Translations under genes and position numbers: made by a program
Shown: piece by piece, positions 42,923 through 48,910 of the stretch
Position numbering within the stretch: the stretch's first letter is position 1
Layout: each line of letters starts with the position of its first letter
The notes under the pieces: model-generated
Database searches by the model: none
Seen by the model: only the letters and a program-made list of their open reading frames with translations
What the model was told of the DNA's origin: nothing
From: Candidatus Desulfovibrio intestinipullorum
Lineage (GTDB): Bacteria; Desulfobacterota; Desulfovibrionia; Desulfovibrionales; Desulfovibrionaceae
NCBI GenBank assembly: GCA_019113165.1
Contig: DXHV01000075.1
Location: 1 to 51,530, forward strand
DNA: 51,530 nt
Direction of reading: 5' to 3'

Positions 42923-43720
42923 TTAGAGCGCCGTGGATTCACCTGCGTAGGAGGCAAATTCGGCAGCGGCCAGTTCGAGGACACTGTCCGTGTCACCCTT
43001 CTGATCAAGCATATCCTGCTGGCCGGCCTTGTACTGGGAGGACTTGTAGCTGATGGTCTGGGTCTGGGCCTTGGAGGCTCTCTTTCTGGGCTTGGCAGGG
43101 GCCTTGATGTAGTCGTCTGCCAGGGCCGCCTGGTATTCCTTGTCCTTCTGGGTCATGGTGTCGTAGCTGGCCGTGAGGATGTAGGAGACTTCCTGCAGAC
43201 CGGTGCGGATTTCCTCGTAGCGATCGGTCAGATCCTGCTTGGTGATGCGGCGGGCCTTGTAGTCTGCCACGGCGCGCTTGAACTCGGCATTGTAGCAGTT
43301 GGTGGCCACCTTGGCCGCAGCCGTGACGCGGGTCATGGTGGCGATATCCTCGTCGAGCTGCTGGGCGTAGTGGGCCAGGAAGGCGGCGTCACGCTTCTTC
43401 TGCTGCTGCTTGCCGTAGATGTTGCCGCCAATGGCACCGGCAGCACCGCCTGCGGCAGCACCGGCCAGGGCGCCCTCGGCCTTGCCTGTGGCAACGGCGC
43501 CTATCAGGGCGCCTATGAGGGCACCGCCTGCCGCACCGGCAGCGGTGGACTTGGCCACGGCATTTTCATCCTGGCGCAGCTGGCCAATGGGCTGATAGCA
43601 CTGCGGATAGTAATTGACCTTGGTGATCTGCTCACCGTATTTGCTGGCGCAGCCCGTGAGGAGCAGGGCCAGGGACAGAAGAAGGACAACGGACGAAAGA
43701 AGCAGAGGGCGTGTTCGCAT
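42923..43720 (-). CDS. Glycine-zipper lipoprotein
   Basis: A 265-residue predicted outer- or inner-membrane lipoprotein: the signal ends LLLTGCASKYG, lipidated Cys at 24. Residues 58-103 are a glycine zipper (AAGAAGGALIGALIGAVATG, then GALAGAAAGGAAGAIGGNIYG), a membrane-inserting module that oligomerises. The remainder is helical (AHYAQQLDEDIATMTRVTAA ... QDLTDRYEEIRTGLQEVSYI) with a basic, Gln-rich tail. It may form the envelope part of the SrfB/SrfC-type cluster, but a terminator lies between, so it can be expressed separately. AAGGAAA precedes the ATG. Confidence 0.85.
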   Translation of the reverse strand: MRTRPLLLSSVVLLLSLALLLTGCASKYGEQITKVNYYPQCYQPIGQLRQDENAVAKSTAAGAAGGALIGALIGAVATGKAEGALAGAAAGGAAGAIGGNIYGKQQQKKRDAAFLAHYAQQLDEDIATMTRVTAAAKVATNCYNAEFKRAVADYKARRITKQDLTDRYEEIRTGLQEVSYILTASYDTMTQKDKEYQAALADDYIKAPAKPRKRASKAQTQTISYKSSQYKAGQQDMLDQKGDTDSVLELAAAEFASYAGESTAL

Positions 43721-44199
43721 ACAATTTCCTTTTGACCAGGGGAAAAGTGAAAAAAGGCGTCAGTCTGGACTGACCGGAAATGCTCTTCTCGCGCAATGAC
43801 ACGCAGGCCCCGCCGGCTGGGACCGGGTCAGTGGGAACCGGCGGGCAATATTTTCCTTCACATCCTAAGTATAACAGGAAGGACAAGGGCTGTATAGCAG
43901 CCGGAGCTGCCCCGCTGCCTGACGTATCCATGGAGAATAAGGGCACTTCCCTGCCGTCGGCAGGACGATCCCCCGGGCAGGCAGCGGACGGGAAGACTGC
44001 GTGTCTTCTCTTTTTCCGCAGAAGCGCAAAAGTGTAAAGCACAAAAATGACGTCAATCCACAACTGTGTGGACTAGAATTCGAAAAAAGTTCCTGGCTTC
44101 TCTCCTCGGGCTCTCCAGAGGCCTGAAACGGGCCAGTCTGACAGCCAGTCTCTGAGGGACGGACTCCAAAAGGGTCCGCAGGAGCAGGGAACAAAAAAA
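43721..44199. other. Upstream region of the lipoprotein gene
   Basis: About 480 bases without a supported gene. CCCGCCGG (43809-43816) and CCGGCGGG (43838-43845) can form a hairpin in the presumed 5' leader of the lipoprotein transcript. A TTGACG at about 44043-44048 on the minus strand may belong to its promoter. Confidence 0.4.
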
Positions 44200-44246
44200 A
44201 TCCGGCCGCAGGCTCTCCCGTCTGTGGGGAGGGTCTGCGGCCGGAT
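44200..44246 (-). terminator. Large terminator hairpin, copy 1
   Basis: Arms ATCCGGCCGCAGGCTCTCCC (44200-44219) and a 21-base partner at 44226-44246 pair with minor mismatches. A8 before it gives a T-run on the minus strand. It closes the hicB side and is homologous to the hairpin at 46133-46185. Confidence 0.8.
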
Positions 44247-44330
44247 GTGTGCATCGCTTGTGTGCTCGTGTCGGTGGGGGCAATTATTGTTCGTTGAGGG
44301 GGTCAGCAGAATGTTCGCTTGACACTTGTT

Positions 44331-44382
44331 CTGCTCAGGATAGTGCGCCTTAACCGGGGATAATGCGCACCATCCTGGGCAT
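44331..44382. repeat. 52-bp hairpin repeat, copy A
   Basis: Arms AGGATAGTGCGC (44338-44349) and GCGCACCATCCT (44364-44375) pair with one mismatch around a conserved CTTAACCGGGGATAAT loop. Read on the minus strand the repeat starts with ATG and encodes MPRMVRIIPG then a stop. Confidence 0.85.
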
Positions 44383-44492
44383 GGGCTCTCTGGTTCCGGT
44401 CTTCGCAACCCTGATGCCTTCCAGGCAGCGGAGAGTGACGGAAGCGTCAGTCTGGTCCAGATCAGGCCGGCTTTTGCTGTCTTTGCCTCGCC

Positions 44493-44544
44493 CTGCTCAG
44501 GATAGTGCGCCTTAACCGGGAATAACGCGCAATATCCTGGGCAT
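44493..44544. repeat. 52-bp hairpin repeat, copy B
   Basis: Arms AGGATAGTGCGC and GCGCAATATCCT pair with one mismatch; the minus strand reads MPRILRVIPG then a stop. It lies 20 bases after the hicB stop. Confidence 0.85.
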
Positions 44545-44564
44545 AGGCTCACTGACATGGGCCC

Positions 44565-44873
44565 TCAGGCTCCGGGTTCCGCAACATTACACGGAACAGG
44601 CAGAAACAGCGTTCCCCCTGGAAGGTCCAGAGCTTCCGCCTTGCACCATGCCATGATTTTTTCCTTTGCCTGCGCCAAATCCGAGGCGTCCGACAAAGCT
44701 TCCGGCAAGGACTCCTTGTCTTCCATCATGGCCTGCATTCTTCCCCGCAGGGCGTCTTGAGCGTGAAGGAAGGCTGAGTCCAGTGTGTCCCCCTGCGTTG
44801 CCAGTTCCAAATCGGCAAAGAGAACAGCCCATGTTGTCCCGTCGGGAATAAAGGCGGCAAAACAGGTTTTCAT
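44565..44873 (-). CDS. hicB: HicB-type antitoxin
   Basis: A 102-residue protein with the HicB partial-RNase-H-like fold: MKTCFAAFIPDGTTWAVLFADLELATQGDTLDSAFLHAQDAL near the start, and TLFLPVPC at the end as in family members. HicB neutralises the mRNA-cleaving toxin HicA and usually represses its own operon; no C-terminal DNA-binding domain is present here. The ATG overlaps the stop of the upstream hicA remnant (ATGA), the classic toxin-antitoxin arrangement. Because hicA is truncated, this antitoxin is now solitary. Confidence 0.75.
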   Translation of the reverse strand: MKTCFAAFIPDGTTWAVLFADLELATQGDTLDSAFLHAQDALRGRMQAMMEDKESLPEALSDASDLAQAKEKIMAWCKAEALDLPGGTLFLPVPCNVAEPGA

Positions 44874-45010
44874 TTCTCCTCCTTCGATTTTTCTCCAGTC
44901 TTGCGTTCAATACTCTTGAGAGCAGGGAGAGTCAGATCTTCTTTCAGATGTGTGACAATTGTCTTCCCCTGTTTTTCAGGGAAAGAAAGTCTTCTCTCTT
45001 TTTCAAGAAA
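44870..45010 (-). pseudogene. hicA: 3' remnant of a hicA toxin gene
   Basis: The frame ending in the TGA that overlaps the hicB ATG reads RRLSFPEKQGKTIVTHLKED then LTLPALKSIERKTGEK, matching the second half of HicA (H.F.P.KGG.VTVP.H..KDL..GTL.SI.KQ.G). A TGA at 45011-45013 closes the frame upstream. The N-terminal helix and the catalytic-His segment cannot be found in any frame, so the toxin should be inactive. Confidence 0.6.
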
Positions 45011-45047
45011 TCATCTATTGCTTCTTCTCAAGACTGTCAAGTCTGTC

Positions 45048-45175
45048 TCTGCAGAAGAAGTTCTTTTGACAATGCTCAATATATTGAGCCTTATCCATGT
45101 TTACTGCTCAATATGTTGAGCATGACCCCTCTGCATTGTCTCTTGTGCATTGAAAAAATTTTTTTCGAGAGACAT
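45048..45175. repeat. Degenerate duplicated module, copy 1
   Basis: It shares CTGCAGAAG, GTTTNCTGCTC, TTGAGCA and GCATTGAAAAAA/TTTTTTT blocks with 45480-45605, 432 bases away. On the minus strand one frame reads LNILSIVKRTSSAETDL, matching LDILNILQRISSADRDL in copy 2, so both derive from coding DNA; copy 1 has in-frame stops. It contains the 16-bp palindrome GCTCAATATATTGAGC. Confidence 0.65.
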
Positions 45176-45309
45176 CAGGAGCCATCGGCTCCCGTGCCGG
45201 AGGGGTCTGCGAGGAGTCCGGACAGGGAGAGCCGGGCCAGGAAGAGTCTGGACAAGAGGGGCCGTGTCCTGCTCGGGGAGCAGTCGGTTCGCGCTGCCTT
45301 TTCCTCGTC

Positions 45310-45361
45310 CTGCTCAGGATACTGAGCCTTAACCGGGGATAGTGCTCACTATCCTGGGCAT
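45310..45361. repeat. 52-bp hairpin repeat, copy C
   Basis: Arms AGGATACTGAGC and GCTCACTATCCT. Against copies A and B a C-G pair has become A-T by matched changes on both arms. The minus strand reads MPRIVSTIPG then a stop. Confidence 0.85.
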
Positions 45362-45392
45362 TGCCTTTTTGATACTGTCGAGAATTTGAAAA

Positions 45393-45632
45393 CTATTCAC
45401 TGCATTTTCGGCAGGGCAGGAGTTTTCCTTCTTCTTCACAAGAGCATCTATACCTTTTCCTGCAATCTGGCAAGTCCCTGTCTGCAGAAGATATCCTCTG
45501 CAAGATGTTCAGAATGTCGAGTGCTCTTCCTGTTTGCTGCTCGTTCTGTTGAGCAGGAATCGCAAAAAAAGCCGCTGATGCATTGAAAAAAATTTTTTTG
45601 AAAAATTTTTCTGCCGGCAGGCCTGGTCCCAC
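45393..45632 (-). pseudogene. Degenerate duplicated module, copy 2 (open for 79 codons)
   Basis: The better-preserved copy of the module (homologous part 45480-45605). The frame reads FFNASAAFFAIPAQQNEQQT then LDILNILQRISSADRDLPDC and ends in a Cys-rich tail (RCSCEEEGKLLPCRKC). I know no family. It begins in an A/T-tract segment (A6/T7), and no ribosome-binding site is evident. I treat it as the remnant of a gene whose first copy at 45048-45175 is more decayed. Confidence 0.35.
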
Positions 45633-45686
45633 GTCTGGTCCAGCGCATGGCCTCGTGCCGGGTCATCCCGGACAGGGGTCGTTTCC

Positions 45687-45776
45687 GTGCCAGTTGTGTT
45701 CCCAGCGCCTGCTTCGTTCCCCGTGCCAGCCCCGTTTCCCATGCCTGCTCCGTCCCCGGCGCCAGCTGTGTTGCCG
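45687..45776. repeat. Five 18-bp tandem repeats
   Basis: GTGCCAGTTGTGTTCCCA, GCGCCTGCTTCGTTCCCC, GTGCCAGCCCCGTTTCCC, ATGCCTGCTCCGTCCCCG and GCGCCAGCTGTGTTGCCG run head to tail. On the minus strand they would encode Gly/Asn/Ala hexapeptides (GNxxGx), but the frame there crosses the candidate small-RNA terminator. Confidence 0.85.
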
Positions 45777-45824
45777 GCCTGGATCAGGGGAGCGCAGGCT
45801 GCAAAGTCGTGCATATTGGCTCCA

Positions 45825-45903
45825 AAAACACGAAAGCCCACATTTAGTGGGCCTCGGAATTGATAGCAGGACATTCCCCCAACTGGGGTTATGTCATGCC
45901 GTC
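45825..45903 (-). ncRNA. Candidate small RNA, about 80 nt
   Basis: Downstream of a strong promoter (45910-45937) the minus strand holds a CCCCAGTTGGGG hairpin and then GCCCAC (45847-45852)/GTGGGC (45836-45841) followed by TTTCGTGTTTTT, a terminator-like end. The only ORF near the start is ATG-ACA-TAA behind GGAGGTGA. It could be a small RNA, a leader-peptide transcript or the 5' end of a lost gene. Confidence 0.4.
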
Positions 45904-45909
45904 ACCTCC

Positions 45910-45937
45910 AATATAGATTTTTTGGGAGCGTTGTCAA
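45910..45937 (-). promoter_or_regulatory. Strong sigma70-type promoter
   Basis: TTGACA (45932-45937), 16-base spacer, TATATT (45910-45915) on the minus strand. GGAGGTGA follows directly, so the expected transcript starts inside or just after this Shine-Dalgarno-like sequence. Confidence 0.6.
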
Positions 45938-46132
45938 AAGAAAAAATGAGAAGAAATGAAACTTTTCGGGAAATAGCCGCCACTGTCCGCGATGCAAAGA
46001 CATCTTCATTGGGTTTATAAATAATATCCGGTAGTTAACTTTCTTGAGCCGTGGTGGCTGTTTCTCTGTCTGCCAGGGACAAACGCTCCAGGAGAGAGTC
46101 TTTGGGGGGTCACAGAAAGCCATGAAGCGCTC

Positions 46133-46185
46133 CAAAAAAATCCGGCAGCAGGCTCCCCGTGCTCCCGGGGAGCCTGCTGCCGGAT
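46133..46185 (-). terminator. Large terminator hairpin, copy 2 (after the CheB-CheR gene)
   Basis: ATCCGGCAGCAGGCTCCCC (46140-46158) pairs perfectly with GGGGAGCCTGCTGCCGGAT (46167-46185). A7 before it gives a T-run on the minus strand. It lies 90 bases past the CheB-CheR stop and is a paralogue of the hairpin at 44200-44246. Confidence 0.9.
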
Positions 46186-46275
46186 GTGTCAAGGTTCTGC
46201 TGCCGCCTGGGCCTGTGTCCCGGGGCAAAGGCTGCACGTACCATGCAGGCAGGAGCCCCCGGGCCATTCCGGGCG

Positions 46276-48798
46276 CTAGGCGCCCTGGCGGTTTTCGTAG
46301 TTCTTGCGCAGGCTGTCTATGACGGTGATGACAATGCCGCGGATGTTGTTTTCCGTGGTGCGGTAGGGCGCAATGCGCATGGTATAGAAGCGTCCGTTCA
46401 TGCCGATGACCTCGCGGTCGATGGGCGCAAGCTTCTTCAGCACTTCCTCGGCATCGGAGATGATGTCTTCCTCGGGGAAGCTGTGGGCAAAGATCTTCAG
46501 GGAGCGGCCGATGTCCTGGGGCACGATCTGGAATTCGCGGCCGATGTACTCGGTGAACTTCCTGATGTTGAGCTTGCTGTCGATGAAGAGGATGCCGATC
46601 ATGGTGGAGGAGAGGAAGTTGGAGAGGTCGTCCGCGAGCATGGTCAGCTCGTCGAGCTTCTGCTGGAACTCGGAGTTCACGGTATAGAGCTCTTCGTTGA
46701 CGGACTGCAGTTCCTCGTTGGAGCTCTGCAGTTCCTCGTTGGCCGTGAGCAGCTCCTCGTTGGCTGCCTGCAGTTCCTCGTTGACGGTCTCCAGCTCGGC
46801 AATGGTCGTGCGCAGTTCCTTCTTGGAATTGCGCAGATCGTGCTCAAGGTCGGCAATGCGCTGCGCGGCCGTGGCATTGATCTCGTACTTTTCGGTGACC
46901 TCGGTGGAGACGGCGGTCTCGCGGTCCAGGAAGAGCACGGCCAGAAGCCCGCTGAAATTGCTCTGATTGTCGGGAATGGGATGGACAGACAGGTTGATGA
47001 GCTTGCGCCCCGAGGGGTAGTCCACGACAATGTCCGTGTAGGTCACGGAAATGTTTTCCGTGCGGCAGCGGTTGATGGCCGTGGAGGCAATGAGCCTGAT
47101 GTCCTTGTTGACCATGTTGAAGAAGTTGAAGCTGGCCTTGCCCGGAGCAATGTTGAGGTAGTCCGAGCAGTTCCCGAAGAGGTGGACAATGTCGTTCTGG
47201 CTGTCGATGACCACCGAGGCCGGCAGGAAGCGCTCGATGAACTGGATGTAGACGTTTTCGAGGCCGCGGGAGCGGTCTTCGCGCCTGGAGCTGCTGGCAA
47301 TGCTGGTGGGCACGGTCTGGATGTTGGGCAGGTTGAAGATGGGCGGGGCGAGCTCGTCCATCTTGGCCACGCCGCGGTGCACATAGATCTTTTCGGTCAG
47401 GGCCACGGGGTTGAAGAACTTGGCGTACTCGCTGGCCGTCTCGCTCTTGCCCAGGAAGAGGTAGCCACCCTGCTTGAGGGCGGAATTGAAGATGGAGAAG
47501 ATGGTCTTCTGCAGTATGGGCTGGAAGTAGATGAGCACGTTGCGGCAGCTGATGAGATCGAGCTTGCCGAAGGGCGGATCAGAAAGCATGTTGTGCGGCG
47601 CAAAGATGATCATCTTTCTGACGCTCTTGGAGATGAGGTACTGGTCGTTTTTCTTGACGAAGTACTTGGCAAGCCGTGCCGGCGACACGTCATCGGCAAT
47701 GCTTTCCGGGAAGATGCCCTTGCTCGCCTGCTCGATGGCCTGGCTGTCCACGTCCGTGGCAAAGATCTTGATGTCGCGGTTGGTCTGGGTCTCCTCGAGC
47801 ACTTCCTGGAAGAGGATGGCCAGGGAATAGGCTTCCTCGCCCGTGGAGCAGCCGGCACTCCAGATGCGGATCTGGGCCTTGTCCTCGCTGTACCTGATGA
47901 TGTTGTAGATGGCGCAGTTCTTGAGCTTCTCGAAGAATTCCGCGTCGCGGAAGAAGCGGGTCACGCCGATGAGGATGTCCTTGACCAGGAGATTGGCCTC
48001 GCTCGGGTTTTCGCTGATGAGCTTGGCAAACTCGCTGAGCGTGGGCGAATGGGTGACGGCCATGCGCCGCTCAATGCGCCGCAGGATGGTATTGCGCTTG
48101 TAGTGGGTGAAGTCGACGCCGCAGCTTCTCTGCAATATGGTGTAGATGGTGGAGAGCAGGTCCTCTTCCGAGGAGGGCGAGGAGGTGCTGGCCGAGATGC
48201 TGATGCGCGGATAGTTGACGAGGTTCAGGATTTCCTCGGCAATGTGTCGTGGCGCCAGCACAAAGTCCGCCAGGCGGGTACTGATGGCGCTGCGGGGCAT
48301 GCCGTCGAACTTGGCGCTGGCCGGATCCTGCACAATGGCAATGCCGCCGTATTCCTTGATGGTCTTGAGGCCGCTCGTGCCGTCTGTGCCCGTGCCGGAG
48401 AGCACGACGGCAATGGCGTGTTCCTTGCAGCTTTCGGCCAGGGAGGTAAAGAAGATGTCTATGGGATGGTTGATGACACCGTTCACCTGATCGGCCAGGT
48501 GCAGGGCGCCATTCTGTATGGTCATGTTCTTCTTCGGAGGGATGAGATAGACCGTGTTGGGTTCCAGGGGCATCTGATCCCTGACCTGCAGCACCTGCAT
48601 GTTGGTGTGCTTGCCGAGGATTTCGGCCATGAGACTCTTGTAGTCCGGAGAAAGGTGCTGGATGATGACAATGGACAGGCCGCTGTTTTCCGGCATCCAG
48701 CTGAAGAATTCCTGCAGGGCCTCAAGGCCGCCGGCAGAGGCGCCAAGGGCAACGACATTGGTCACGGGACTGGGCGTTTGAGTATGGTTGTTGGTCAT
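46276..48798 (-). CDS. CheB-CheR fusion protein with PAS and coiled-coil regions
   Basis: An 840-residue cytoplasmic protein. A CheB methylesterase domain comes first (about 14-195): GASAGGLEALQEF has the catalytic Ser, QHLSPDYKSLM the His and VVLSGTGTDGTSGL the Asp. A CheR methyltransferase follows (about 210-470; WSAGCSTGEEAYSLAI, ATDVDSQAI, DLISCRNVLIYF). Next are a PAS-like region (about 515-640), a coiled coil of ELxxxNEEL heptads (about 655-735) and a final PAS-like domain. There is no CheY receiver or histidine kinase, unlike many such fusions. The target is unknown; no chemoreceptor lies in this window. AGGA precedes ATG 48798. Confidence 0.9.
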   Translation of the reverse strand: MTNNHTQTPSPVTNVVALGASAGGLEALQEFFSWMPENSGLSIVIIQHLSPDYKSLMAEILGKHTNMQVLQVRDQMPLEPNTVYLIPPKKNMTIQNGALHLADQVNGVINHPIDIFFTSLAESCKEHAIAVVLSGTGTDGTSGLKTIKEYGGIAIVQDPASAKFDGMPRSAISTRLADFVLAPRHIAEEILNLVNYPRISISASTSSPSSEEDLLSTIYTILQRSCGVDFTHYKRNTILRRIERRMAVTHSPTLSEFAKLISENPSEANLLVKDILIGVTRFFRDAEFFEKLKNCAIYNIIRYSEDKAQIRIWSAGCSTGEEAYSLAILFQEVLEETQTNRDIKIFATDVDSQAIEQASKGIFPESIADDVSPARLAKYFVKKNDQYLISKSVRKMIIFAPHNMLSDPPFGKLDLISCRNVLIYFQPILQKTIFSIFNSALKQGGYLFLGKSETASEYAKFFNPVALTEKIYVHRGVAKMDELAPPIFNLPNIQTVPTSIASSSRREDRSRGLENVYIQFIERFLPASVVIDSQNDIVHLFGNCSDYLNIAPGKASFNFFNMVNKDIRLIASTAINRCRTENISVTYTDIVVDYPSGRKLINLSVHPIPDNQSNFSGLLAVLFLDRETAVSTEVTEKYEINATAAQRIADLEHDLRNSKKELRTTIAELETVNEELQAANEELLTANEELQSSNEELQSVNEELYTVNSEFQQKLDELTMLADDLSNFLSSTMIGILFIDSKLNIRKFTEYIGREFQIVPQDIGRSLKIFAHSFPEEDIISDAEEVLKKLAPIDREVIGMNGRFYTMRIAPYRTTENNIRGIVITVIDSLRKNYENRQGA

Positions 48799-48910
48799 GG
48801 TTTTTCCTGGCACCGCTTCTTCCTGACGGACTGGAAGACGGCTTTCTCCTCGGGGAATGGGACAGGGGACCGGGTTCTGGCACGCTGGTCAGAACGCCTG
48901 CCTTTTCGTC

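Noticed and set aside
44331..45361. CRISPR repeats or attachment sites
   Set aside because: Only three copies at unequal spacing (162 and 817 bases) with coding sequence between, so not a CRISPR array; no integrase is present.
45509..45874. 121-codon minus-strand frame with Gly/Asn hexapeptide repeats
   Set aside because: The frame starts inside the candidate small-RNA hairpins and ends in the decayed module; the repeats explain why it stays open.
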